From assembly GCA_036675275.1 (NCBI GenBank), contig JAKFFG010000006.1:310001-374000 (forward strand): 64,000 nt of DNA, in the 5' to 3' direction. The notes below the pieces were generated by a model, which saw only the letters and a list, made by a program, of their open reading frames with translations, had not been told where the DNA came from and searched no databases. Origin of the DNA: Pollutimonas sp036675275. Its GTDB lineage: Bacteria > Pseudomonadota > Gammaproteobacteria > Burkholderiales > Burkholderiaceae_B. The position numbers were made by a program, and so were the translations under genes. Positions within the stretch are counted from its first letter, which is position 1. Every line of letters starts with the position of its first letter. Below, piece by piece: positions 52,726 through 61,960 of this stretch.

Positions 52726-53718
52726 ATGAAGAACCTCTCATCTATTGCTGTGTTGATTGCTTCGGCTCTCGTTTCCGCGGCTCCAGTCCCTGCGCTGGCG
52801 GCGGACACTACAGAAAGCTATCCCACAAAGCCCATCAGCCTTATCGTGCCATTTCCACCCGGCGGTCCTACCGACGCGCTCGCCCGCCGTCTGGCGCAGG
52901 GTTTGAGCGAACCGCTGGGACAGCCTGTTATCGTGGAGAACAAATCGGGGGCCGGCGGCAACATAGGATCGGAGTATGTAGCAAAGTCCAAGCCCGACGG
53001 CTATACGATTCTGTTCGGGACATCGGGTCCTCTTGCCATTAACGTAAGTTTGTACAAGAGGCTCGGGTATGATCCGCGCCGAAGCTTCAGTCCCATTATC
53101 CGAATCGGCCATCTTCCGAATATATTGGTCGTGAATTCATCCCTGCCCGTCAAGAACCTGGAAGAGCTTATCGCCTATGCCCGGGCGAATCCCAATAAGC
53201 TTTCCTTCGCCTCGTCGGGCAATGGCGCCTCGTCTCATCTGGCCGGCGTGCTGTTCAATCAGATGGCGGGAACTAATATCCAGCATATCCCTTATCGGGG
53301 CACCGGTCCCGCCCTGAATGACTTGCTCGGTGCCCAGGTATCGATGTCATTTACCGACATTCTGACAGCACTCCCGCATATCAAAAGCGGAGCGCTTCGT
53401 CCCATTGGATTGGCAAGCGCCGAGCGTTCCTCGGCTTTACCAGACCTGCCCACCTTGTCCGAACAGGGGCTGGAAGGGTATGACGTCAGTGTGTTCTTCG
53501 GCATTGTCGCCCCTGAAGGTACGCCGGCTCCTATCGTGGATAAGTTGAACAAGGCATTCAGGACGACAATGCAGGTTCCCGAAATAAAGCAGACCTTGAC
53601 TCACCAAGGCATTGTGGAAGCGACAGACCAGACTCCAGAGGGTCTGAAGACTTTCATCGGCAAGGAAGTGCCTAAATGGGCCGAGCTGGTAAAAAACGAA
53701 AATATTGCAATGGATTGA
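52726..53718 (+). CDS. Bug/TctC-family periplasmic binding protein
   Basis: 330-residue Bug protein, the second in the window. The signal peptide ends near residue 26 (PALAAD). It has YPTKPISLIVPFPPGGPTDALARRL, VIVENKSGAGGNIGSEYVAKSKPDGYT, IPYRGTGPALNDLLGAQV and ALPDLPTLSEQGLEGYD. I start at the ATG at 52726 after AGGAG. Like the protein encoded at 31456 it is an orphan without TctAB, and again a CaiB/BaiF gene follows. Confidence 0.95.
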   Translation: MKNLSSIAVLIASALVSAAPVPALAADTTESYPTKPISLIVPFPPGGPTDALARRLAQGLSEPLGQPVIVENKSGAGGNIGSEYVAKSKPDGYTILFGTSGPLAINVSLYKRLGYDPRRSFSPIIRIGHLPNILVVNSSLPVKNLEELIAYARANPNKLSFASSGNGASSHLAGVLFNQMAGTNIQHIPYRGTGPALNDLLGAQVSMSFTDILTALPHIKSGALRPIGLASAERSSALPDLPTLSEQGLEGYDVSVFFGIVAPEGTPAPIVDKLNKAFRTTMQVPEIKQTLTHQGIVEATDQTPEGLKTFIGKEVPKWAELVKNENIAMD

Positions 53719-53729
53719 GGAAAGCGAGC

Positions 53730-54875
53730 ATGAATACAACGGCCGATGTGGGCGCCTTGCACGGTTGCAGGGTCATAGACCTTTCCCGGGTGCTCGGCGG
53801 CCCCTATTGCACGCAGATCCTTGGAGACCATGGGGCCGAAGTTTTCAAAATAGAGCCCCCGTCGGGCGATGAAACCCGGGGCTGGGGTCCACCCTTTCTT
53901 GATGGAACAGCTTCGTATTTCCTGGGCGTCAATCGAAATAAATACGGTTTGACGCTAGATCTGTCGGCCCCCGAAGGCCAGGATTTCTTGAAGAGTCTAT
54001 TGCAGAACGCCGATGTGTTGGTAGAGAACTTCAAGCCAGGCACCCTTGATAGGTGGGGTTTGAGTTCGGCCCTGCTGCAGGAACAATTCCCGCGCCTTAT
54101 ACATTGCCGGATAAGCGGGTTTGGGGCGGAAGGTCCGTTGGGAGGTTTGCCAGGATACGACGCTTGTGCGCAAGCAATGTGCGGCCTGATGAGCGTCAAT
54201 GGCGATGCCGGCGGTTCAGCGACCCGGGTGGGGCTGCCGGTGGTCGACATGGTAACAGGCCTGAATGCTGCGCTGGCCATACTTATGGCTGTCAACGAGC
54301 GGCATCGCAGCGGCAGAGGGCAATTTCTTGATATCACTCTATTCGATTGTGCTATCTCGTTATTGCATCCTCATGCGGCCAATTATTTCCTGAGCGGAAA
54401 TATTCCTCAGCGCACCGGCAATGCGCATCCTAACATCGCTCCTTATGAATCATTTGAAACCCGGGAGGGCGAAATTTTTCTGGCGGTTGGAAACAACAGG
54501 CAGTTCGAGTTGTTAGCGCAGGTATTGGGGGATGAGACTCTTGCGCTGGACGCCCGGTTTCAGTCGAATGCCGACCGTTTGGTCCACAGGGCCGAGTTGC
54601 GGAATATTCTGGCTGCCTTGTTTGCACATCTTGTGGCGGCCGATGTTGCGCAGGTGTTGTTGAAGAAAGGCGTACCGGCCGCCCCGGTGTTGAATGTGGA
54701 GGATATTCTGAAGCATCCCCATACCAAGTATCGGGAAATGATCATAGAACAGGGAAACTACCGCGCCATTGCATCGCCGATCAAGCTTTCGAGAACTCCT
54801 GCGACATTGCGCAGACTCCCGCCCGAATTCGGCCAACACACCGAAGAGATCGCAGCGTCAATATTGCCTTCTTGA
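53730..54875 (+). CDS. CaiB/BaiF family class III CoA-transferase
   Basis: 381-residue class III CoA transferase. It has VIDLSRVLGGPYCTQILGDHGAEVFKIEPP, NRNKYGLTLDL, VLVENFKPGTLDRWGL, GYDACAQAMCGLMSVNG and the region GQFLDITLFDCAISLL with the catalytic-type Asp. It starts at the ATG at 53730 after GAGGAAAG. With the dehydrogenase gene, it suggests activation of an acid followed by alpha,beta-desaturation. No hydratase gene lies in this operon. Confidence 0.93.
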   Translation: MNTTADVGALHGCRVIDLSRVLGGPYCTQILGDHGAEVFKIEPPSGDETRGWGPPFLDGTASYFLGVNRNKYGLTLDLSAPEGQDFLKSLLQNADVLVENFKPGTLDRWGLSSALLQEQFPRLIHCRISGFGAEGPLGGLPGYDACAQAMCGLMSVNGDAGGSATRVGLPVVDMVTGLNAALAILMAVNERHRSGRGQFLDITLFDCAISLLHPHAANYFLSGNIPQRTGNAHPNIAPYESFETREGEIFLAVGNNRQFELLAQVLGDETLALDARFQSNADRLVHRAELRNILAALFAHLVAADVAQVLLKKGVPAAPVLNVEDILKHPHTKYREMIIEQGNYRAIASPIKLSRTPATLRRLPPEFGQHTEEIAASILPS

Positions 54876-54942
54876 GCAGTGTGGGACCAGCCGCCGTGCA
54901 GCTGTTGTCTCCTGCGAAGGTGAGGCTGCTAGAGCCCTGCCT

Positions 54943-55326
54943 CTACGACTCGTCTGCTTCGTCCTGGCTTTGCTGCGCGGCGATTTCCGCATGCACCTTG
55001 TCCATATCAACGGCCTTGATCTGAGAGATTAGTTCGTTCAGCTGGCTGGCCGACAGCGCGCCCGGCTGGGAGAATAGCAGGACCTGCTCGCGAAACACCA
55101 TGAGGGTGGGGATGGAACGAATTCCCATGCCGGTAGCCAGTTCCTGCTGGTCTTCGGTGTTCACCTTGGCGAAGGTGATATCGTCGTGCTGGTCGGACGC
55201 CGCATCGAAAATGGGCGCGAAATTCCGACAGGGGCCGCACCAGGGTGCCCAAAAGTCCACGATCAGCGGCTTGCTTTCCTTGATTGCCGCCTGAAATGTG
55301 TCTTTGTTCAATTCGATGGTGCCCAT
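54943..55326 (-). CDS. Thioredoxin-like protein
   Basis: 127-residue thioredoxin-fold protein with the redox pair Cys30-Cys33 (WCGPC) and the conserved cis-proline in IRSIPTLMVF. It is about 20 residues longer than thioredoxin 1, the extra part being an acidic, glutamine-rich C-terminal tail. It probably reduces protein disulfides or acts as a chaperone-like partner. Its leader contains an intrinsic terminator-shaped hairpin 18 bases before the start codon. Confidence 0.9.
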   Translation of the reverse strand: MGTIELNKDTFQAAIKESKPLIVDFWAPWCGPCRNFAPIFDAASDQHDDITFAKVNTEDQQELATGMGIRSIPTLMVFREQVLLFSQPGALSASQLNELISQIKAVDMDKVHAEIAAQQSQDEADES

Positions 55327-55335
55327 GGTATCTCC

Positions 55336-55364
55336 CCAAACAAAAAGCGGCTTATAGCCGCTTT
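55336..55364 (-). terminator. Intrinsic terminator-like hairpin in thioredoxin leader
   Basis: AAAGCGGC and GCCGCTTT arms (55344-55351 and 55357-55364) pair perfectly across a five-base loop. Read on the minus strand, the second arm runs into TTTTT. This may end transcription from the purine permease gene upstream, or act as an attenuator since it lies only 18 bases before the thioredoxin ATG. Confidence 0.55.
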
Positions 55365-55461
55365 GTAATGATTAAAATATCCGGGTAGTGTAGCGCGCTT
55401 TACCGCGCGCAACGGTTTCGGGGCGTAACGCTGTTGCGCGTCACGGCCCCGGGCGCGCTCC

Positions 55462-56754
55462 TCAGGCAGGAAAAAACGCGTATCGGATGACGAACAGGAC
55501 GGCCACCAAAAGCGTCGCCATGTGAATTTCGCGAAAGCGACCGGTTATGGCCTTCAGCACTACGTAGCTGATAAAGCCGAAAGCCAGCCCATCGGCGATG
55601 GAGTAAGTAAACGGCATCATGATGGCCGTCAAGGCGGCGGGGGTCGCCTCCGTTATCTCGTTCCAGTCGATTTCTGTTATCTCGCGCAGCATCAGTCCTG
55701 CCACATACAGCAGGGCGGGGGCTGTTGCGTAGGCAGGTACCGATCCGGCCAGCGGCGCCACAAACAGTGCAAGTAAAAACAGCACGCCGACGGTAAGCGC
55801 GGTAAGGCCTGTGCGGCCGCCGGCCTGAACGCCTGAGGCGCTTTCGACGTAGGCCGTCGTGCTGCTGGTTCCAAGGAACGAGCCCGCCACGATCGCAGTG
55901 CTGTCCGCCATCAGCGCGCGCCCCAGGCGGTTAGGTTTGCCTTCCTGGACGAGATTGGCCCGCTTGGCCACGCCTATCATGGTGCCGGTGGCATCGAATA
56001 CCTCGACCAACACCAGCACCAGGATGACGTGCACAAAGCCGGTATGCAACGCGCCCATGATGTCGAGTTGCATGAAGGTGGGGGCAAGGCTGGGCGGGGC
56101 GGAAAACACCCCATAGAACTCACTATGGCCGGTCAGCATGGACAGGACCGTAACCACCAGGATGCCGATCAGGATGGCGCCCTTTACCTTCATGGCGTCC
56201 AGCGCCGCAATGATGAAAAACCCCAGGATTGCAAACAACGCCGGTGCGGCAGTGAGATCGCCCAGGTCGACTTTAGTGGCCGGGCTCGACACGACGATGC
56301 CCGAACTGCCCAGCGCAATAATGGCCAGAAACAATCCTATGCCGGCTGCAATGGCGGCGCGCAGGGACCTCGGTATGCCTGCCACCAGCCAGGAGCGGAT
56401 GCCGGTCAGCGTGAGCAAGAGAAAGATGACGCCCGATATGAACACGGCCCCCAATGCCTGCTGCCAGCTGTAACCCAGAGCTCCGACCACGGTGAAGGCG
56501 AAAAAGGCGTTCAGGCCCATTCCGGGTGCCATGCCTATGGGCCAGTTTGCGAGGAAGGCCATGATAAGCGTGCCTGTGGCCGCCGCCAGGCAGGTGGCCA
56601 CGAAGATGGCGCTTTTGTCCATGCCGGTGCTTGACAGGATTTCCGGATTCACAAAAATGATGTACGACATTGTCAGGAATGTCGTGATCCCGGCCAGTAT
56701 TTCGGTGCGCACTGTTGTTCCGTGTTCACGCAACTGGAAGAAACGTTCGAGCAT
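55462..56754 (-). CDS. NCS2-family purine permease
   Basis: 430-residue membrane protein with about twelve helices of the NCS2 AzgA/GhxP-like subgroup, which carries adenine, guanine or hypoxanthine by proton symport. Distinctive segments are TEILAGITTFLTMSYIIFVNP near the N-terminus, GMAPGMGLNAFFAFTVV, LVLVEVFDATGTMIGVAKRA, and STTAYVESASGVQAGGRTGL. No purine catabolic gene is nearby. Confidence 0.92.
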   Translation of the reverse strand: MLERFFQLREHGTTVRTEILAGITTFLTMSYIIFVNPEILSSTGMDKSAIFVATCLAAATGTLIMAFLANWPIGMAPGMGLNAFFAFTVVGALGYSWQQALGAVFISGVIFLLLTLTGIRSWLVAGIPRSLRAAIAAGIGLFLAIIALGSSGIVVSSPATKVDLGDLTAAPALFAILGFFIIAALDAMKVKGAILIGILVVTVLSMLTGHSEFYGVFSAPPSLAPTFMQLDIMGALHTGFVHVILVLVLVEVFDATGTMIGVAKRANLVQEGKPNRLGRALMADSTAIVAGSFLGTSSTTAYVESASGVQAGGRTGLTALTVGVLFLLALFVAPLAGSVPAYATAPALLYVAGLMLREITEIDWNEITEATPAALTAIMMPFTYSIADGLAFGFISYVVLKAITGRFREIHMATLLVAVLFVIRYAFFPA

Positions 56755-56882
56755 GGGTCTATCCTAGGAAGATGCTTGATTAGCAGGGTGGGCTGGCCCG
56801 CATGCAGCGGCGGGCTTTATCATTCGAAATATCGAAGCCTGAATTCTAAGGCGGATTTAATACTGGTTGTAAACTAGCGCTC

Positions 56883-57941
56883 ATGATTATTATTGGTTTT
56901 GAAAGCTCTTGCGATGAAACCGGCGTAGCGCTGGTCTGTACCGAACGAGGTTTGCTGGCACATTCGCTGCATAGCCAGATCGCCATGCATCAGCAGTATG
57001 GCGGCGTCGTGCCTGAACTGGCTTCGCGCGACCACATCCGCCGCGTGCTGCCCCTTACGCGCGAAGTGCTGGCCGCTGCGGGCCTGGCAGCGGACCAGGT
57101 CGATGCGGTGGCCTACACGGCTGGCCCGGGCCTGGCCGGTGCACTGCTGGTCGGCGCAAGCGTTGCGCAGTCGTTCGCATGGGCCCGCGGCCTGCCCGCC
57201 ATTCCTATTCATCATCTGGAAGGGCACTTGCTGTCGCCTTTGCTGGCGGCTCCCCGTCCCGATTTTCCTTTCGTGGCCTTGCTTGTATCCGGCGGGCACA
57301 CGCAAATTATGCGGGTAGACGGCGTCGGAAGCTATCAACTCCTGGGCGAAACGCTGGATGACGCGGCCGGCGAGGCGTTCGACAAGACCGCCAAGCTGAT
57401 GGGGCTGGGCTACCCCGGCGGACCGGCCTTGTCCAATCTCGCCCAGCAGGGCGACGCCTCGGCTCATGACTTCCCGAGGCCGATGCTGCACAGCCCAGAC
57501 CTGGATTTCAGCTTCAGCGGCCTCAAGACGGCGGTGATGACCCGCGTCAAAAATATAGAAAAAGCCGGCGGGCCGTTATCGTCGCAGCAGCGCGCCGACC
57601 TGGCTGCCGCCACCGAAGCCGCCGTTGTCGACGTGCTTGCGGCCAAGTCGATCAAGGCGATGAAGCAGACGGGCTTGAAGCGACTGGTCGTGGCCGGCGG
57701 GGTAGGGGCGAATCGCCGCTTGCGCTCCAGGCTGGTGCAGGCCATGGGAAAACTGGGCGGACAGGCGTTTTTTCCCCCGCTGGACCTGTGTACCGACAAT
57801 GGCGCCATGATTGCATTCGCGGCCGCCATGCGGGTGAACGCCGGCTTGGTCGACCTGACTGATACCAGCCATGCGTTTACCGTAAGGCCGCGCTGGGAGC
57901 TTCACGACATTTGCCTGCCCGCAGCCGCTTCCGTCGTATAG
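56883..57941 (+). CDS. tsaD: tRNA threonylcarbamoyladenosine synthase subunit TsaD
   Basis: 352-residue TsaD (formerly Gcp), which installs threonylcarbamoyl on A37 of ANN-decoding tRNAs with TsaBCE. The metal-binding motif HHLEGH lies at 110-115, with His111 and His115 at the known ligand positions. Other family blocks are GFESSCDETGVAL, GGVVPELASRDH, LVSGGHTQIM and VVAGGVGANRRLR. AACTAGCGCTC precedes the ATG. Essential in most bacteria. Confidence 0.97.
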   Translation: MIIIGFESSCDETGVALVCTERGLLAHSLHSQIAMHQQYGGVVPELASRDHIRRVLPLTREVLAAAGLAADQVDAVAYTAGPGLAGALLVGASVAQSFAWARGLPAIPIHHLEGHLLSPLLAAPRPDFPFVALLVSGGHTQIMRVDGVGSYQLLGETLDDAAGEAFDKTAKLMGLGYPGGPALSNLAQQGDASAHDFPRPMLHSPDLDFSFSGLKTAVMTRVKNIEKAGGPLSSQQRADLAAATEAAVVDVLAAKSIKAMKQTGLKRLVVAGGVGANRRLRSRLVQAMGKLGGQAFFPPLDLCTDNGAMIAFAAAMRVNAGLVDLTDTSHAFTVRPRWELHDICLPAAASVV

Positions 57942-57973
57942 CGGAGGAGTCTGCTACGCCACGCGAAACGGGC

Positions 57974-58615
57974 CTATTTTGTCTTGCTGCCGATGCGGCT
58001 TTCCTTGCCTGTCATGAGCCGGCTGATGTTGGCTCGATGGCGAAACAGCAGCACCACGCTGATGATTACTATGGCAAACGCGACGGCCGGATCCAGCGGC
58101 CAGGCCACATTGCCGCCCAGCAAGTAGTACAAGGGCGCGAAGATCGCCGCTACGATGGACGCCAGCGAGGAATACCGGCTTACATAGACGATGATGAGCC
58201 AGGTTCCCACGGTGGCCAGCGCCAGCCACGGATTCAGGGCCAGCAACACGCCCAGCGCCGTCGCCACGCCTTTTCCACCCTTGAACTTCAGGAATACAGG
58301 AAATACATGGCCCAGAAAGACGGCGACGGCACAAGCCGCCACACAGAAAGACGGAAGGTCCCATTGCTGCGCCGCGTAGGACGCCGCGAAGACGGCGAGC
58401 CAGCCCTTGGCCGCATCGCCCACGAGCGTCAGGGCTGCCGCTGTCTTGTTGCCCGTACGCAATACGTTGGTGGCGCCGGGGTTTTTTGACCCGAAGCTGC
58501 GCGGATCCTGCAACCCCATTGCGCGGCTTACGACCACGGCAAACGATACGGACCCGAGCAGGTACGATAAAAAAACGAGTACAAGAGCGATGAGGCTCGA
58601 GGTGGCAGCGGTCAT
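57974..58615 (-). CDS. plsY: Glycerol-3-phosphate acyltransferase PlsY
   Basis: 213-residue integral membrane acyltransferase that uses acyl-phosphate to acylate glycerol 3-phosphate in phospholipid synthesis. Five helices and the family motifs are present: YLLGSVSFAVVVSRAMG, the GSKNPGATNVLRTGNKTAAALTL stretch (about 42-64) and the KFKGGKGVATALGVLL loop (about 112). Convergent with tsaD and divergent from surE. Confidence 0.95.
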   Translation of the reverse strand: MTAATSSLIALVLVFLSYLLGSVSFAVVVSRAMGLQDPRSFGSKNPGATNVLRTGNKTAAALTLVGDAAKGWLAVFAASYAAQQWDLPSFCVAACAVAVFLGHVFPVFLKFKGGKGVATALGVLLALNPWLALATVGTWLIIVYVSRYSSLASIVAAIFAPLYYLLGGNVAWPLDPAVAFAIVIISVVLLFRHRANISRLMTGKESRIGSKTK

Positions 58616-58723
58616 AAATTCAAAGACTCCAGTGGGTTTGCCAGGATTCTACTCAGTGTCGCCCAAAACACCAATACGAGCAGGTACAATTCGCTACGTT
58701 CAGTTGAATTCTATGGAAGGGCA

Positions 58724-59482
58724 ATGCGCATACTGGTGTCCAACGATGATGGCTACACCGCCCCAGGCCTCGAAGCCCTGGTGCAGGCCTTGAAAGGGCT
58801 GGGCGATTTAACCGTTGTGGCCCCCGAGACCAATTGCAGCGGGTCATCCAATTCGCTTACCCTTAACAGGCCCATGTCAGTGCGACAGGCGGCCAACGGC
58901 TTTTATTATGTGAACGGCACGCCGTCCGATTGCGTGCACATCGCCCTGACCGGTCTGCTGGACTTTCGCCCCGATCTGGTGGTGTCCGGCATCAATAATG
59001 GCGCCAACATGGGTGACGATACCCTGTATTCGGGCACAGTGGCGGCCGCGACCGAGGGTTATCTTTTCGGCATTCCGGCCATCGCATTTTCCCTGGTCGA
59101 AAAAGGATGGCAACATCTCGACAGCGCGGCGCGGGTAGCGCGGCGCATCGTTGAACAACAAACGGCGACGCCGCTGGCGGGCAATATTCTTCTCAATGTG
59201 AACATTCCCTGCGTGCCCTACGAGGCCATACGAGAAGTTCGCGTCACACGCCTCGGCAAGCGCCATCCGTCCGAGCCTGTCGTTAAAAGCAGTACGCCCT
59301 ATGGCGATCCGGTGTACTGGATAGGGCCGGTCGGCCGGGTGTCCGACTCAGCCACCGACACCGACTTCGGCGCCATCGAACAGCATGCGGTGTCCGTAAC
59401 CCCATTGCGGCTGGACCTTACGCATTACGAACAATTGTCATTAGTCAGGGATTGGGCGGTGCCACTATGCGAAAACCAGTAG
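58724..59482 (+). CDS. surE: 5'/3'-nucleotidase SurE
   Basis: 252-residue survival protein SurE, a metal-dependent nucleoside monophosphatase. The metal site SNDDGYTAPGL starts at residue 6, and further family patterns are CSGSSNSLTLNRP, VNGTPSDCVHIALTGL, SGINNGANMGDDTLYSGTVAAATEG. GGAAGGGC lies before the ATG. It overlaps pcm by 16 bases, and the two are co-transcribed. Confidence 0.97.
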   Translation: MRILVSNDDGYTAPGLEALVQALKGLGDLTVVAPETNCSGSSNSLTLNRPMSVRQAANGFYYVNGTPSDCVHIALTGLLDFRPDLVVSGINNGANMGDDTLYSGTVAAATEGYLFGIPAIAFSLVEKGWQHLDSAARVARRIVEQQTATPLAGNILLNVNIPCVPYEAIREVRVTRLGKRHPSEPVVKSSTPYGDPVYWIGPVGRVSDSATDTDFGAIEQHAVSVTPLRLDLTHYEQLSLVRDWAVPLCENQ

Positions 59483-60282
59483 TGCCGTTTCCCTTGGCCA
59501 ACGGCACCACCAACCGTTTCGGACGCTCCAGTCTTGGTGGCGGCCTGTCCACCGCCAACAGCAATACGCGAGTGTTCGCCCAGGGGCGTACGGCGCCCGT
59601 TGTGCCGGTGCTACGCCATTCGGCGGCCAGCCTCAATCTGGGTTTGAACTCCGAACGGTCGCGTGGCATGATGATTCAGCGCCTGCGCAATCAAGGTATC
59701 CAGGACGATCGCGTGCTGGACGCCATGATGTCGGTGCCGCGGCACTTGTTCGTTGATGAGGGCTTGGCCAGCCGCGCCTACGAAGACGCGGCCTTGCCCA
59801 TAGGCCATGGGCAGACCATCTCGCAGCCATGGGTCGTCGCGCGCATGATTTCCGTGATGTGCGAGAACCGTGTTCCGGTTAAAGTGTTGGAAGTCGGCGC
59901 CGGTTGCGGCTATCAGGCAGCGGTGCTCGCACATTTCGTCAAGGAAGTGCACACCATCGAGCGGATTCGCGGCTTGTACGAACTTGCGCGCGATCATCTC
60001 AGGGCGCTCAAGCTCATAAGCCGTGTTCGTCTGGTGTTCGGAGACGGCATGGCAGGATTACCCGGTACAGCGCCGTTCGATGCCATCATCATCGCTGCCG
60101 CCGGTATTAGAATTCCCCAGGCACTGTTGGAACAGTTGGCCATTGGGGGCCGATTAATTGCCCCGGAAGGGTCGACAGCGCAGCGTTTGATTCTCATAGA
60201 ACGCACAGGAGCCGCTACATGGCGCCGTGACGAACTTGAATCCGTTCGCTTTGTCCCGCTACGGGCAGGAACACAGTCTTAA
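59467..60282 (+). CDS. pcm: Protein-L-isoaspartate O-methyltransferase
   Basis: 271-residue PCMT repairing isoaspartyl residues with S-adenosylmethionine. Core motifs are VPRHLFVDEGLASRAYEDAALPIGHGQTISQPWVVARMI (about 100) and VLEVGAGCGYQAAVLAHF. About 60 residues precede the core, rich in G, S, T and N; family members in this phylum often carry such an extension, and its role is unknown. The ATG at 59467 is preferred to a TTG at 59452. Confidence 0.94.
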   Translation: MRKPVVPFPLANGTTNRFGRSSLGGGLSTANSNTRVFAQGRTAPVVPVLRHSAASLNLGLNSERSRGMMIQRLRNQGIQDDRVLDAMMSVPRHLFVDEGLASRAYEDAALPIGHGQTISQPWVVARMISVMCENRVPVKVLEVGAGCGYQAAVLAHFVKEVHTIERIRGLYELARDHLRALKLISRVRLVFGDGMAGLPGTAPFDAIIIAAAGIRIPQALLEQLAIGGRLIAPEGSTAQRLILIERTGAATWRRDELESVRFVPLRAGTQS

Positions 60283-60299
60283 GCTTCCAGGAGAGCTAT

Positions 60300-61085
60300 A
60301 TGCATGCAGGGACGTTACGTTCTACCGCTCTGACAACTGATTACCGGAAACCCGCAACTCGTTATCTGGTCATTGCCGCCGTGGTTGCGACGACCATTCT
60401 GGCCGGATGTGCGTCTCGCAGTACCAAGGCACCCGTCACCGACATGTCGGCCGGTCCTGTCGCTCCGGCAACGGGCGGCACTTATGTCGTACGTCCGGGC
60501 GACACGCTATACAAGATCGCCCAGGCCAACGGGATGGAGATTGCAACCCTTGCGCGCCTGAACAACATCACCGATCCCAGCCAGTTGCGGGTAGGGCAAG
60601 TGCTGCGTCTGGACGAGTCCGGGCCTGCGCCGGAACCCGTCACCAGCACTGCCAAGCCGGTACCGGTCACGCCCGTCAAGCCGGCGGAACCAGTGGCTGC
60701 GCCTCGGGCCAGCGATGCAGCGGTCATCAATTGGGGCTGGCCGGCGTCGGGCAAAATCATCCAGAGCTTCAACGCCAACACAAAAGGCATTGATATATCC
60801 GGCGCGGTAGGCGAGCCCGTCCATGCGGCCGCCGACGGAAAAGTCATGTACGCAGGCAATGGCGTGCGAGGGCTGGGCAACTTGATACTGCTGGGTCACT
60901 CCAATGGTTTCATCACGGCTTACGCCCATAATCAGTCGTTGCTGGTCAAGACCGGAGAGCAGATCAAGAAGGGCGCCAAAATCGCCGCGATAGGCCAGAC
61001 CGATACAACTTCACCGCGCCTGCACTTTGAAATCCGCCGCCGCGGCACACCTGTCGACCCCATGTCTTACTTGCCCGCTCGATGA
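60300..61085 (+). CDS. nlpD: Lipoprotein NlpD-like, LysM and degenerate M23
   Basis: 261-residue outer-membrane lipoprotein that activates the cell-division amidase AmiC. The lipobox is LAGC with lipidated Cys37; a LysM peptidoglycan-binding domain spans about 61-104; a proline-rich linker follows; and an M23 domain (about 160-258) ends the protein. The usual first zinc His is Lys in NTKGIDISG, so the M23 domain should be inactive, as in E. coli NlpD. It is followed directly by the exonuclease gene (ATGA overlap). Confidence 0.95.
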   Translation: MHAGTLRSTALTTDYRKPATRYLVIAAVVATTILAGCASRSTKAPVTDMSAGPVAPATGGTYVVRPGDTLYKIAQANGMEIATLARLNNITDPSQLRVGQVLRLDESGPAPEPVTSTAKPVPVTPVKPAEPVAAPRASDAAVINWGWPASGKIIQSFNANTKGIDISGAVGEPVHAAADGKVMYAGNGVRGLGNLILLGHSNGFITAYAHNQSLLVKTGEQIKKGAKIAAIGQTDTTSPRLHFEIRRRGTPVDPMSYLPAR

Positions 61086-61867
61086 TACCCACCCTGGTCT
61101 TCGATCTCGAAACAATACCCGACGCAGCCGGCCTGCGTCGCTTGAATCCGCAGTGGGATACCGAACTCACCGACACGCAGGTCATCGAGATGGCTTTGGC
61201 GGCGAGAAGGGAATCGCACGGCACCGATTTCTTGCCTTTGCACCTGCATAAGGTCGCCGTAATCGGCTGCGTATTCCGCGATGACCAGGGATTCCGCGTA
61301 AAAACACTGGGCAAGGCCGACGACACTGAAGACGTCTTGCTTGCGGGTTTTTTCAAGACCATAGAACGCTACACGCCGCGCCTGATCAGCTGGAACGGTT
61401 CCGGCTTTGATTTGCCTGTATTGCACTACCGCAGCCTGATCAACGCGGTACCTGCTCCCCGTTACTGGGACATGGGCGAAGACGACCGCGATTTCAAGTA
61501 CAACAATTACATCAGCCGCTATCACAGCCGGCACATCGACCTGATGGATCTATTGGCCAAATATAATGGCCGCGCCAATGCGCCGCTGGATGATCTGGCC
61601 AAGCTCTGCGGGTTTCCGGGCAAGCTGGGCATGGACGGCAGCCAAGTGTGGCAGGCATGGGCCAACGGCAAGGCCGACGAAGTACGTGCCTATTGCGAAA
61701 CAGACGTGGTCAATACCTGGCTGGTGTATTGCCGGTTCCGCTTCCTGAAAGGCGAGCTCGACCGCGCATCCTACGACGCCGAAGTGCAGTTGGTGCGCGA
61801 CACCTTGCAGGGCAGCGACGCAGTCCACTGGAAGGAATACTTGCAGGCCTGGGACAGCCCGGTCTGA
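61082..61867 (+). CDS. PolB-like 3'-5' exonuclease
   Basis: 261-residue predicted 3'-5' exonuclease of the DEDDy type related to the exonuclease domain of DNA polymerase B (PF10108-like). Exo I is DLET with Asp8 and Glu10, Exo II is NGSGFDLPVL (about 104), and Exo III is the YCETDVVNT block (about 205). Its role is probably DNA repair or RNA processing. It overlaps nlpD by four bases, a place where rpoS lies in many gamma- and betaproteobacteria. Confidence 0.87.
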   Translation: MIPTLVFDLETIPDAAGLRRLNPQWDTELTDTQVIEMALAARRESHGTDFLPLHLHKVAVIGCVFRDDQGFRVKTLGKADDTEDVLLAGFFKTIERYTPRLISWNGSGFDLPVLHYRSLINAVPAPRYWDMGEDDRDFKYNNYISRYHSRHIDLMDLLAKYNGRANAPLDDLAKLCGFPGKLGMDGSQVWQAWANGKADEVRAYCETDVVNTWLVYCRFRFLKGELDRASYDAEVQLVRDTLQGSDAVHWKEYLQAWDSPV

Positions 61868-61960
61868 AGCTGACTGAAAAGCCTGCGATTTTGCTGAAAC
61901 AGATCAGAAATGGCTTCGGTTGCACAATGGGTTCTCCTCACCAAACAAAGGAAGCTCATC

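Noticed and set aside
59452..59466. TTG start for pcm
   Set aside because: It would add five residues and has no better ribosome signal than the ATG at 59467, which also fits the family start more naturally.
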